DNA from: a virus
Virus record (IMG/VR): IMGVR_UViG_3300025070_000034
Location: 1 to 59,281 of that record
Strand: one strand, 5' to 3'
Length of the DNA stretch: 59,281 nt
This document shows positions 32,747 to 47,700 of the stretch, one piece after another. Below the pieces are notes generated by a model, which ran no database searches, was not told where the DNA came from, and saw only the letters and a list, made by a program, of their open reading frames with translations. The first letter of the stretch is position 1. Every line of letters begins with the position of its first letter. A program made the translations under genes and the position numbers.

Positions 32747-35700
32747 CGATCTCTGGATCAACTAGTTCTTCACCATAATCTGCGAGATTTGGTGCGGTCC
32801 AATCATCGGGAACTTCACTCTCAATAACGATAACTGGATTTTGATATCCAGAACCATACTCGTTCATTTGAACCGTAGAGATGCCAACCAATGCGCGGAT
32901 ATTGCCATCGAAACCAGAGATAGAGTCGATTCTAACTGTAGGTCTGCTTGTGTAACCAGAACCTCCAGAAGTGACTTGGACAGTGTTAATAAATCCGCTC
33001 GTAAGTGCAGATTGCCCGATGGCACCTTGACCAAAGACTGACCCAAGATAATCGAAGGTGATGAGAGAGTTAGACGATTCAATAACCGCTACCTCACGAT
33101 CTTCAGTTTCTCCCTCAATCTCGATGAAGTCTCCTGCTTCGATTGGTGGAACTACCTCAGCAGCATCAACGTCTGCTTCAGAACCAACATAAGAGAATGC
33201 GACAAATGTGGAATCTACGCGAGGAATTTCGGAGAAGATGATTCGTGAACCAACAATCTCAAAACCAACTCCAGGTTCCTGAACAACACCATTGAGAGAA
33301 ACAATAATATTATTTTCGGGTCTAATCACAGTAGATTGAACACCTTCTGTAAGCGTGAGTGAATAGAATACTTCATTACGCTTGAGGTTGAATGACTGGC
33401 GTAAGGAATCAAATTCAAACGAGATATCATCCAACTGTCTCATCTTACCAATATAGAATCCAGTAAATGAGGACCCAAGTTCTGGTGCCTCAGCGAATTG
33501 AATTTGGTCGGAGAACGCTGTATATGCGTTAGTTGCTCCAGGAGGTTGAAGAATACCATTGACGAAAATCATCATGTGTCCTTCTGGATCGGGCAGATAT
33601 GGAGTTCCATTTTCAATGGTGAGAGAGAAGTTAGTTTGTGTACCATCAAATCCTTTGGATGCTCTCTTCACGCGAGCTTTAAGATCTACGACATCCGTGA
33701 TGACTGCTTTATAAGAAGAAGACCCGATAATAGCATCCTTGCTCGTAAATGCTCCTGCGATATCTGTAAGATATATTCTCTTACTCAATCCTGCTGCTCT
33801 GACGTCTTGGACGCGAGCAGATGCTGCACCATCAACCGTAACCTTTGTATTGATTGTGGCGAAACCTTGAGGGAAAATATCAACTCCATAATCTCCGATG
33901 TAGTCACCATTTTGGAACTCACCTTGAATCATGGTAATGTAGATATAGTTGTTATCTAGATCTACTTCAGTGATAACACCATATACACTGTTATCTTGAA
34001 GATTATTAACAACCTTATAGATCCTATTTCCAACAATGAATACATTTGAAGTTGAAATAACAGAGACACCCAATCTAATGTATCCATCAGACGCGATGCG
34101 ATCACCAACCGATACCTGAAGACCAGAAACCTGAGATACATCAATGTACTTTCTAGACGATGCTGGATAGACTACTGAGTTTTTCTCAAAAGTCCCTACC
34201 AAACTCTCAGTGTCAACTGTCAGGAGACCTCCACTATTGGAAGTAACAGATGCTTCTGTTTTGATGAATGAAGTAGGTTCAGCAACTGCTCCAGAAGTAT
34301 AACCAAGGAATTGAATATCCTCAACAAAGTCTCCCTGAAGATCGATGATATGAATGCGATCTTCGATGGCACTAATTTGTGCAGTTGTTGAGTTCTCCCC
34401 ACCAACGATAAAGTCTGTAACCGCCCAAGGACCAGCAGTAACTTCAACATCGAGATACTTAAAGTTCTCATCCTCATAGAATCCGTAAACTACACCAGTG
34501 ATACTAGGAGCACCCTGCTTAGCAACAGTTTCATTCATGGTGAATGGACCATCAGTAATATCTCCGTCTATACGGAATCTTCTGTAAACTTTAACGATCA
34601 GACCCTCGTTAGTAGTGAGATTAGCAAGTTCAGCATTTGAATCAGAACTCAATCCATAGAAATAATCAGAGGCATTTAGTCCTCCAGTAATTCCTACAGG
34701 AATATCTCTAACACCATAGTTTTTAGAACCGAAAGTTACAGCATTATATTGAGTGAGATTTGTATAGTATGAATCATTAATAAACTGATTCTTAATTGTA
34801 CTAGTACCATAACGAATCAATCTAGCGATAGATTCATTGCTGTAGTTACCATCAGGAAGAGCAGCTGCTGATGTTGGATCCTGGTAGAACGAACCTACAA
34901 CAGCAAGAGGAGAAGGGACAACAAGTTCATTAGAAATTGAAGCAATCATGTACTCAGTCAGAAGATCCAGTGCATATGTCTTAATGTTATATTCGGTATT
35001 TGAATAGAACAACTTGCCAGATCCAGCAGTATAAGGATCAAGGAAACCAGAGTTGAGTTTAATACCCCAAACATAGAAACCTTGATTTCCTGAAGCAGCG
35101 ATAGCTGAACGATTATAGATAGCGAAGTCTCCTTGAAGATTGTCGATACCAAAACCGAAGGTGATAGTTGCATATACACGGAACCAATCACCACCAACAG
35201 GTGTTACTCCATATTCATTAAGAGTAATGCCAGGACTTGTAAACACTGTTCCTACGTCAACCTGACCTGTGGAAAGGTTGACATTGAAGTTAATATTCTT
35301 CGACTGATTATCCAAAGAAAGTTTAAAGTTGAGACTATCAAGTTCTGCTTTCTTAAAGAATGCCGACAATGTAAATGACTGCTGCTCATTAATACCACCA
35401 AATCCAGTATCGAATGTTTCAGTGCCACTATCAAATGTTACCGTTGAGTTATCAAAGGTTTCAAATGAAGTTAGGTTGAAATCTCTAGTTAGTGAGTGTA
35501 CTCCAGTACCTGTGGCATAGAGTTTTTCAGCAGTTTGTGTTCCATCAGGAGCACTGGTAGCATTATTGTAATAACCTACTAAGTTAGAGGTATAATTAGA
35601 TGCATTTAGATTTTCTGGATTAGTCCAGAGATTTGCACTGCTAACTTCTCCTGTGACTGGCGAACTGATTGCCCTTGCTTGAGCAAGAATCTCAACATTA

Positions 35701-38700
35701 GTGACACTGTTATACCAATCAAAGGAATTAGAAACGCCAGGGAAAGTACCAAATGGTGATATTGTAGCAGGAGCAGCATCACCATAAGCAGTTACAGAGA
35801 CCGTGTTAGGTCCATTATCTTGAATAGTATTACCTTGACATAATAGAAGTTCAGTTTCAGTAACGTCTGCTGCAACAAATGGTCTTGTAGGAAGCGCGAA
35901 CAGTTTTTCTCCAATTGCCGTAGTTCCTTTCGGATAAACAGCAACGCTAGACAATCTCCAGTCGGAAATGTTTCCAGCGGAATATTCAGTAGTAGTCGTA
36001 CTCGAACCTACGAGGATTGCAGTAGAACCATAGTTAGTTGCTACAGTTCCACTACCTTGAAGAATACCGTCGATATAGATTGAAGTTTGGTTAGCACCCG
36101 TTCCTTCTCTTACGACAGCAACATGATACCATCTACCACCAGAAACATTGATAGTAGTGTTAGTGAGATTAACAAAGTTAGCACTACTTCCACCGTAGAA
36201 ACCGATATTAGAAGAACCTGCTCCCACGAAGAATCCAAAGTCATTAGTGGTTGACCCAGATACGTAGAAGTTTGTATTTGTGTCAACACGACGGATCCAT
36301 CCTTCAAGAGTAAAGTTGCTAGTTCCAAGTGCAATACCAGCAGTTTGCAAGTAGTCGCCAGTTCCATCAAATACTACAGATCCATATGGTGCAGCAATAG
36401 TTGCAGTTGCAGTACTACTTCCGCCCGTCAGAGTATTAGCAACTGCCCAAGCAGTAGATGAGAAAGTACCAACATACATTGACTGATTGTCTTTATCAAA
36501 CTCAAGTACTTGAGCAGTGGTGCCATTACTAGATGTTACGGTTTCTCCTACTGTGAAGTCTCCAACAATGTTAGAAAGTGAGATTTCGTAAGCAACAATA
36601 GTATTTGCAGAACTTGTATCTGTTGTGATACTATCTGCTGCAATATTGTTTGCAGTTTCTTCAAGGAACGAATCATATATCCAAGAACCAGAACCAAACT
36701 GACTATCAATCTGTGCTCCAATTTCATCCTTATAGTACTTAAGATTGAAGTAGAAGTTCTTGACGGCATTTCTAACTGAATTACCTGAAGGCGCAAGACC
36801 CTTGGTAACAATATCAACTAGATCGCGAAGTCTCCAAACTGCTTGATCGATATCTGTAGGAATTTCAGTATCTCTATATGCAGTGTTATCACTGAAAATA
36901 GCAGAATATTGATTTCCCGTTACAGTTGCACCTGAATCATATAGAAGATTTCTTATTGCTTTTTCACCAAGTGTTCTAATCTGCTCAAAGGCAAATACTG
37001 TAGGAAGAAGTTCTTCTTCTACATGATTCAGTTCTCCATTAGCAGTTAAGTACAGATTCATGTTATCAACTGTACTGTTATTACCACCTGTCTGTAGGTC
37101 GGAGATGATTGCAGTAATCAGTAACTTAATATCACGCTCACACTTAGCAGTGTCATATGTGTATGCTACTTGATTTGAGTTATCGACTTGATATGTCAAA
37201 TATGCTGCAGTAAGACCTGTAATTTCTTCTGCAATATATTCGCGGTTGAAGTACAGTCTGTCACCAGCAATATTGAAGTCTTCGCTAGTTGGAGCGATGA
37301 TATCATTGATAGTGCTAACTAATGTATCGATAGCGGATTGGACATTTGCACAGTTGCCTGCGTCATTAGTAATACCCCAATCACCAACGATAATATTGTC
37401 AGTATTGTCATAAGTTAGATCGCCTGTAACTGCTTGCTTAGCGTAGAATCCAAGTCTCTCATGAGCATATACCGACTGCCATACTTGCAGACGAATATGT
37501 CTAAGTTCATCGTTTTCACCAATATAGAAGTTAGCAGCCTGAACAGTGAAGAAGTTTCCTCCATCGTAAATATCTTTCGCCATTCCTGATAAGATCAGAC
37601 CTAAGTCAGTCTTACAGCGAAGAGTTCCATCGGTGCTGCCACCAGCAGCGTTTCTAGGCATATCAACAGCAAGATCTGGATACCTAGTGAGCATATCATG
37701 TGCTGCTTTATCAACAATAACTGCAGCATTTGAATTGATAAGATTTGAAGCATCACGGAATCTTCCACGAGCAGAAACGTCAATCCTATTGGTATATAAG
37801 ATATCCGAAGCAGCACTATGATATGTGGTGGTAAACGGAACTTCGAGGAATGCATTTACAGTAGCGCCAACAAATTCATAATTGGTTTCTACCTTAGTGA
37901 TAGTTGCCAAGTGATCTACAGGAGTACCAAGATCTGCTTGCTCAAGGGTATCTGTAAGGATATCCAGAAGGTTGCCAATCGTGGAATATACATCAGCACA
38001 ATCACCTGTACTGTAATCAAGAACTGTAACCGCATTAGAAGATGCACTTACAAATGTATGACCATACTGCTGCTCAGTTGGAGATGCTCCGACATTGACA
38101 GTGAAAGTATCGGTTGTAACCGCAGTGATTGCAAGAACCTGATTATATGCTCTAGTATCACTCACACGAGGATGAACCAATTCTCTCTCATTACCATCAC
38201 TGGCACATGTGAATGTCAATGACTCTGCAGCAATAGCGATTGTATTTGCTGTCGTTAATCCATGACCGCCTGATGTCATAACCATATCACCAGTAGCAGC
38301 ATCATACGAAATTGCTGATGGTTGAATTGTGGTAAAGGATGATGTTGAAGAATCAGTAATTGTGGTATCAGTGATTTGTCTTACGCCATGACTGCCAGAA
38401 ACAGACCAGAGAGTATTATTGATGATATATTGAAGAATATCTTTGACTTTATCGTAAGCCCAGACAGTTTCTGTAACTTCTGTATCAACATGACTAATTG
38501 TCACAGGATTAACAGTTCTATTAACATACAATGCCGAAGCATCCCAGATGTGACTATTACATCCGTTACGGAGATCCTCAATCAAAGCAGTAAGGATATC
38601 GCGAACATCATCTTCACAATTTACGTTACCACCAGGAATTACGAGTGATGGATACTGTTGAGTCAGTAAGTAAACTGCTTCCTTAGCAACGAATTCTTTA

Positions 38701-41700
38701 TTAGATTCGATTAAGTTGGCAGCATCATAATATCGTTGTGACTTACCTGCGAATCCAGCAGGAAGATTTGCGGAATTTTCATTCCAGTTCTTGAGAATGG
38801 CATCATTGTTGAAGTCTTCGTTGTCTGTAAACGACTCACCACCAGACCAATCCTCAATGTATGTTTGAGTGTCAGCACCTTCAAAGTGAAGTAGTAACTT
38901 AGTATTAGCATCACCCTGGAAGATTCCTGTAGGGGCAGTAAATGTCGTCTGATAGCGCGAAGTGTTAGATACTCTGAACTCATCGATATGACCAGCGAAA
39001 CCGTCTCCAAAGGCATAGGAGGCACCTATGATGATTGGTTTAGTGGATCCGTAGTTGCCACCATCAGCAAAATCTCCACCATCCTGTGTTCCATTAACAA
39101 ATAACTTAGTTGTAGCAGCATTTCTTGAGATAGCGACATGATACCAAGTATCTACTTCAAGAGTTGCCGTTCCAGTGATTGTAGTAGAACCGTTAACTCT
39201 GTAGTTAAGATTTGTTCCTACAAGTAGCAGTTCTGAAGAAACTTCAGTGGCAGTCGCTCTAAAATCAAAGATTTGCTGAGTTCCTGTAACGCTTGAAGGA
39301 CGAATCCAACATTCGATTGTAAATGCACCCGTACCAAAACCAAATTCAGTAGAAGTTGGGATAGACAGATAATCTCCAGTACCGTCAAGCAGTAGAGACG
39401 TCAATCCATAATGACTTTGATCGGTATCTAATTGAGCATTGTTCGCAAAAGTAACCTGATGGTAATCTTCGCCAGTAGAAAGAGTTCTACCTACTTTACC
39501 CAGATAGATTGTGGAAAGTGCTTGATTGTATCCAATAACCTCACCTTTAGTATCTTGAGTTCTAATGACTTGTCCGAGTTGGAAGAATCCAGACCCAACT
39601 CTACCATCAAAAGCAAGTTTCTTGGTGACCATATCCTCAGCAGAGTTGAAACTGCCTGTTACATTGCCATATCCAAGTTTGTAGTTGCGAATAACTTCGT
39701 TTTCTTGGAATGTACCTGTAGCATTGTCATAAGGGATAACTAAATTGCTAATAAACTCAGTTCCAGGGAACTTGGCATCAAAGTCTGTAGTGTTATCGGT
39801 AAAATCGACAATATTTACTTGAGACTCGGAAATATTATCAAGAATAACATTAGGATATGAAGCAGACGTCAATCTGTTGAACAATAGACCAAAGAAAGAT
39901 GATCCATCAGAAATATTAACCTGTTCAATAAACTCGCTTGTGACGGGATCTTGATATGCAGATGTTGAGGTAATTCTAGCAACAACACCTGACTGAGATC
40001 CAATAATGACATCATCGAGTTGAATATCGAATAGACCAGGTTTTGACTGATATGTACCTACGGTCTTACTCAATGCCAATTCATTAGTAATATTAATGTC
40101 AGTACCATATACAGGCAGATCTTCTTGGTGAGAAGTTGCAGTTGTTCCTAATTGTCCTCTCTGTACAGTCAGCGTAGTTGAATCGGGTCCAACTGTAACA
40201 TCGGATACAGTAACAATCTCTGCTCCCAGTTGATAGTTAGCACCTATAGTAAATACTCCTTCTGGAACTGCAGTATCATAGAGTGCAGAAGAAGCAATAA
40301 TTTCAATAGAAGTTGTTCCTGCACCAATAGTGTATCTTAAATCTGCAAGAGGAACAGCGTCCCCTGTTTCCAGGTTAACTTCTTCAACTATAGCAATTTT
40401 ACCCGTCAGATTCTTAATCTGTTCATTGAAACTAAACAGATTGAGATTGGATATTGGAGTAATTTCTGTGAGAGTTGCAGTAAATCCAGTTGCACCAACA
40501 CTGATCAGTTCGTTGATATTGAATCCACTAACACTAGTGACTGCAATAGTTGCTGATGTAGTACCACCTGTGATTGTGATAACTTCGGAGGATGCATATC
40601 CAACACCAACACTGTTGATACTTGCCTGTGTTACAGCACCAGAAGCAACAGTAATATTGACAGTAAGTCCTGTACCGACACCACTAGAAGTTGTAGAGAC
40701 ATTTGTATAAGTTCCATCAGTATAACCAGCACCACCAGTTAGTGTGGCATTATCAAGTGCAGTAACAATACCAACATTACCTTCGGCAATAAAACCGAAG
40801 ATATCATCACCAACAACACTAGTAACAGTAAGTCTTGATCCAGACTGTGTTCCTAGGACAGTGTTATTAGTGCTTGGGAAAATACCACTATTATTAGTGA
40901 TTGTAAATTTATAAACCTGAATTGGTTGAATAGTTACATTTACATACTTGACACTAGCAGGAGGTTGAGGTGGTTCGGCAAAGACAATAGAATCGTTTTG
41001 AACTTCAAATGCTGTATCTGGAGTTTGTACAACACCATTCAAAATGATCATCAACTGATTTGCGTTTGCAACAACGTTTGATCCATCAATTTGTAGTGGG
41101 AATGCAATTCTCTCACCATCAAATAGATTAGAAATATCGTCAAGTCTTTGAACAACTGATGTTAAGATGTTCTCCGAAGAAGTCAGTCGTTTCTGACGGA
41201 ACAATACCTCAGTATTATCGAACGCAGTATATACAGGTTCAACCAGAGCAAAACTTTGAATATTTGGAACAGTTGCTTGTCTTGCAAGTTCAACTGATTT
41301 TGTCAGTTGGAAGAATGTTTCCTTATTAGGAACAAATCCATACTCATTTAGATTAAGTTCACCAAAAACTTTGAATGATGCAGGGTGAACATTCTTGATA
41401 AGGATATCTTTCCAATCATTGATTGAAATTGCAGACTTAACTGCATAAGAGAAGTCCTGATAATAATAGGAGTCTTGGATCTTCTGAATGATCTCAGAGG
41501 GTTTACCAACATCATCAATAAATTGACCAGAGGTTTCTGTAATAGATCCAACATCCAGAACACCAGTAGCGATATTCAAGGAACTAATAGTACCAGAAGA
41601 TTTAGAAATAACACCTGTTACAGATTCACCGATGTTGAAGTCTCCAGTGTAATCAACGATTTTTACAATTCTAGGTCCAACTTGCCAACCGTTATTTGTA

Positions 41701-44700
41701 GAGACAAATCCAAATGCAGTAGCATTTTCAAAGGAACTGCCTTGATAAACTTGCTCACCCTCAAGGAAAGTTGATGTAATAACATTTGCTGTTGCTGCAC
41801 CACCGAAAGATGTTGTAAGAACTTGCTGACGACCTGTACCAGCATTAGTAAATGCTAATGCATCACCAAGTGCTGCGTTTGCTGGAGTAATCGCAAATTT
41901 TAACTGATCATCTTCAAGAGAATTTGCCGTTCCAGCAATTGCATAATAAGTAGTAAGACCGTTCAATCTACCAACTGCACCAGCAGCGATTGGGAAATCT
42001 GCACCATCGCCAGTATCTACTACATTAAGAGTAATTTCTGAACCTTGTGCAATACCATGTGGGAAGGAGAACTGTAAGAGTCCCAAATCTAGGTTAACAA
42101 CATAGTTAAAGGAAGATTTCAGTTCTACAGCTGGTGTAGACGAATAACCAAGACCAGGATCTTTAACTTCAATCCTATCCAAACGACCATTCTTAATAGT
42201 GGATTGGGCAATAGCACCACTACCGCCACCACCAGTAATAATAACTGCAGGTGCCTGAGAATAACCAGAACCAGGATCAGTGACTGTAACACTATCCAAA
42301 ATACTAGTAGATGTTAACTGTGCATTGATCGGGAATGTAATTTCAGGACGTAATGTATAGTCATGGGGATAATCATAACCAAAGTTATTATTTTTCAGTT
42401 TTTTGATCTTACCAACACTAGAACCTACAGTAAAGATAGATGCCGCTGTTCCAAATGGGGGGATGACTACAGTAACTTCAGCACCAGAACCAGTTAGACC
42501 AGCACCAAGAATGCCTGGTATAGAATCAATGTCAACAGATGCTGTGGTATATCCTTTTCCTGCTGATGTAACAAGAACGCTTTGAACTTGTCCAGGAATT
42601 GCACCGCCTTCGCTATCAGTTCCATCAGCAACTGTAATTGTGACGAAACCACCTTCACCATCACCAGCAATAGGAACGCCTGTATATTGTCCTACAGCAT
42701 ATTCAGTACCAGGTTCGTTGATGGTAACTCTTTCAATCTGTCTTGTAGATTGAATGCTGGAAACAATCGGAAGTCTTGTGTAGAATCCACCAGGATTAAC
42801 AATACGAATGCTATCGATCGAACCAACTGCTCTTCTAGAACTAGTTGAATAAGATACTCTAGAGACGTCAGCATTACCTTCGGGTTCATTTACTAGAGGG
42901 AATTTGATCTGATCTGCTCCTCTAGTAATAGTTGCACCATCAATACCACTAACTTGGAATGTTCCTCTATATGGAGATCCAACAACATCAAGATAACTAC
43001 CTTGAATGATAGGTGAATCGTTGTCACCAACCCTAGAGGGATCGAAGTAGTACGAAATGTTTGTTACAATATCTTCATCAACTTTGAACTTAACGGTAGG
43101 TGTAGTGGCACCTTCGCCAGTTACTCCAGGAATTCCAACTCTTTCAATAGAGTTGAATGAATACTCAAGTTTGTAAAGAGGATCTTTTGCGAAAGATAAA
43201 TTACCACCAACCATTGAAGAGTGACTAAGGTCAAACAAATACTGGTGACCATAATACATTTTCAAAACAGGTGATTTGATGTAGATGCTAACATCACTAG
43301 CACTAGTAGCAGGACTTGTAATTGCTGCCTGTGGAAGTTTGTATGTGAACTCTAGAGGACTAATTACAGTATCTACAGGGAATGAACCATCATATTCATC
43401 ATAAACAGTTCCACCAACAGTTTCAGATGGATTTCCATCCAAGTTCAACATAGATCCAGGAGTCAAATAGTGTCTAGTACCTGTGATGACATAGACTTCA
43501 TCACTATTTGCTACAGCAGTAACTCTAAGAATCTTTGTTAGATTAGCAACTAACGTAATCTTAAGTACACCAGTGAGATTAGTAATAGTTGCTGTGCTGT
43601 ATGCAGCATTATAACTAATGTCTCCACCGTTTATAGTAACTACAGATCCTACAATGAATGTAGAAGATCCTGAGATTTCATCAATTCTAACTGCATAATC
43701 ATCGTCGGAATATGGTTTGAACTGAGCAAAGGAATCTAGATTCTGACCACCTGCTGCATTGAAAGTACCATCCAAGTTATACTTGTCGAGATCGATAGTA
43801 AAAGTTCCAGGAGTAGTATTATCTACTTGAGCAAATGTATATGAATCGATTTGGTTGATATCAAGAGGAATTGGTCCAACAATACCATAGGTATCTTGCT
43901 CACTAAATTGAGATGTGGAAAGTTGACCCGCATTTAAGTCATTAGTCCAAGAATTGTTATTAATTGCAAGATATACTTTATTGTTTTCATTATCAACTTT
44001 TGTAATATAACCGCTATTGACAAAAGCTCCACTAGAGTCATTCAAAGTTAACTTTGTACCGACAGTGAATCTAAACGCCTGATTAATAGTTAAAATTTGA
44101 ACATTGTCAATTTTAACGGTGTCAGTAATTTTAAAGTAATACCTATCCTTAACAACTGCACTAATAATCAGTTTCTGTGATCCAGGAGAAGGAATCGTGG
44201 CAGTTCTGGTACTCCAAATATCTTTAGTATATGTCAATGTTTCGGTATCTTCTACCATTACAGTTGATGCGTCATCAAAATCTAAAGATTGAAGACCTAA
44301 AGAACCTAAAGCGAATCCTGTATTACCAATAGTTAAGGCACTACCTGTTACAGGAGTAACTGCAGTACGAACATACCCAAGTTGAGTAGTTAGTTGAATA
44401 CCTTGATCACCAATTCTTGCGGCATCAGCATCTTTATCAACTTTTACACCCCAACCAGAAAAATCAATATAATCATATACATCATTGTATGCACTGAACC
44501 ATGCTGTATCAGTCCAACTATAACTTAAAGCAAATGCACCATTAGTAGGTAGAACAGATACGTCAGAAGGAACTGTAGGAACAATTGCACGATTTCTCAG
44601 TTTGAGATTATCTACAAAATACTGACCTTGCTCATCTTTTCTGTAACTTCCAGGTGTTCCATCTCTACCAGCAATATTACCGATATAAAGTTTCTTGGAT

Positions 44701-47700
44701 GTGAAGGATGTATCAGCAACAGTAGCAGTAATGACACTAATACCATTTACATAAACTGTAAATACATTACCTTCCTTCTTCAATCCAATAAATTGCCAAG
44801 TATCATCAGCAAACATTGTAGACAGCGTAGACTGTACTGCACCGCTAGAAGAATTGATAGATGTGGTGTTGTTAGTTACAACCAACTCCAATTTTCCAGA
44901 TGGACCTGCTGAAGTGCGATCATAATACAACCAGAGACCACCAGTTGCATCGGTAGCATCACCAATAGCAACTAAAGTTTGTTGATCTTGATTATGTGTA
45001 TCAGTAGAAGCAGAATCCTGATATAACATGAACTCTAAAGTCCAGTTTTCATTAAGTGAATTGCCTAAGGTGTTGTTGGGGAATTCAATATATGCATTTT
45101 CCCAATTAGCAGGAGTTGCAATATCTCTACCATAAAGTTTTGCAAGTCCACCATCTAAATGCAGTGACTGTGTTGCATCATTACCAACAAACGTCGGGGT
45201 ATAGTTACCAAAGGTATCTGTAGTAGCACCACCAGTAAACTCAAGTAAAAATTCGTTTCTGTTCCATGAAGTTTGACCAAAGACATATACATCACCAGAG
45301 TTGTCCACATCCATAGCATTTGCTGTAATGCCAACAACTCTATTCTCATTAAACTCATTAGTTGTATGATTTTTGACTACACCATCATATCCAATCTTAA
45401 CTGTATCTACAGTTTTAAGACCAGTGGTATTATCTACTCTATTGAAAGCAATATTTAAATCGCCAAAAATATCGATAGCACATTGTCCAATAGCATTTAC
45501 ATCTCTACCTGGAGCAAGATACCTGTAGTTCCAAACAAAATCACCAGTAACATCAACTTTACCAACCCAAACACTGTCTCTAGTGACATTATCACTCTTT
45601 GCTCTAAGTGTGGCATTGATATAAAGTTCATTAAATTCATCAATAGCAAGACTACTATCTAAGAATGAATATCCAGCATTACTATACTCTTTAATAAAGT
45701 CAATCTCAATTGCATTGACTCCTACAAGTGCTTTACCAAAGGCAACATTAACATTGTTATCATTGATAGTATTAGAAGTTTCTAAGGTGAAGTAAATATC
45801 ATCACCACTTACAACAATATCGGTAAGTTTTTCAGAATCATCTACAGAAGCAATTTTTCTCTTAATTGCAAAACTACCAGCAGTATCAACTAAAGCAATA
45901 AATGCATCAAAAGGACTTCCTGAGTTAGTATTAGTAAATCCTCCAATTACATATCGAGTATCTGAGTATTTCTTAATACATGTAATATTATCAGCTCTAG
46001 TAGAACCAGAGATTCCTGAATATCCTTTTTGGAACTGAAGTGATGCACTCAATCCATTGGCAGATTGTGTATACTTCACTAAAATGATATCTGGATTATA
46101 TGCATCCAAAACTAAGATATTTGGACGGTTGACACCAACTACCCAGATATCATCGCCATCAACATAAAGTTTCTGGAACTCTGCATATTCGGTTCCAGAA
46201 GTAAGTTCTAACGTTTTTTCCCATTCTTTAACACCTGTCGTGGAAAGTTTGGAAACAAATGCAACACTGTTGCCACTAGAATCTAAAGTTTTACCACAGA
46301 TGAAAATTTCTTTACCACTGTTTACAAATACATCATTAACTTTTACATTCTCATTGTTTTCAATTTTAGAAACAATATATTCTGCTTTTTTGAATACTTG
46401 AGGATGGCTAGTAATAACTCTAGGATTAGCACTGTATCCAGAACCAGAATTAAGAATATTTACCGTATCAATCGATCCGACACTAGTAACAATTGCTTCA
46501 AGATCTCCCGAAACGCCATCTCCATCAATAATGAGAGAAGGAGGAATATCTTCGTTATATCCAGAACCAGATTGTGTAATTACAATCTCTTCAATACCTT
46601 TATATTGGCGAACTACAAATGATTTATTTGTGTTATCCATTATAGGAGTATAATCTACAAAAACGGAATCACCGAGTTGTAAGTTATGTGGAACACTAGT
46701 AGTTAGTACTCCGAAATTATCACCACTAACATTCTCAAAGGTATATCCAGAAACTGATTCTCCCTTAATTCTGGAAATTCGTGCAGAAGCACCATCGCCA
46801 CCAGTATCTGTATTATCAAAGATAAGTCTATCGTCTACTTGATAGTTGATACCAGAATTTTCAACAACAAATCCTGTAATTGAAGCATCCTCAAATTTAG
46901 TAATAGTTTCAACTTCAATATCAACCTTAGAGTCCAGTTTTACTGTTGGGAAGTAATCAAACAGTTGTAATGGAGATTCTTCAAAGATTTGATCTGGATC
47001 TGCAATTTCGTCTGCAGTGATAACACCATCTCTATTTTCGTCTTCTACGTCAAAGGTTAGAAGATCTCCATTTTCCAATGTCAATCCATTAGTAGATGCA
47101 TTTGGTGCTCTCTCAACATCAATATCTACATTCTCATAGGGATCGCGATAACGAACAACACCAACAGGAATATTTTGCTGAACAGCACTCGTAGAAAGAT
47201 TCCAGGTATCAACAACCGAGTTAAAACTTGGTCCGAGAATATATGGGAATACAGGATTGCCTGCCTCTGTAGCATCAATAGTTACAAAGTAGCAATATCT
47301 ACCGTTAGGATACTCTGGAGTCTTACAGAATCTACCATTGTATTGATCGAGATCTCCTAAACCGAAAGTATACTCATAATCTTCTACAAACTTACCTGCA
47401 ATCTCATCTGATAGGAGAGGTCCAGCAGTTCTGGTAGGAGTTGGATTAGTAATCTCGTCATAAACTAAATTTGTCTTTAATCTGAAAGACGTCGCCAATC
47501 TAGAAACTGAAGAAGCCTGATTAGTAGGATCTGAATATCCATAAGGTCCATAAATTGGGTTGCCATCAAATGCCCAACCAATAATAGGAGAGTGTGCTAA
47601 CTGATCATCCTGCTCAAGAATTTGTCCATTTACATTGACAAATAAGTTATCACCTAAAATATATCTAAGTCGTTGAGGATTGGAAAGGTGTGCATATTCT

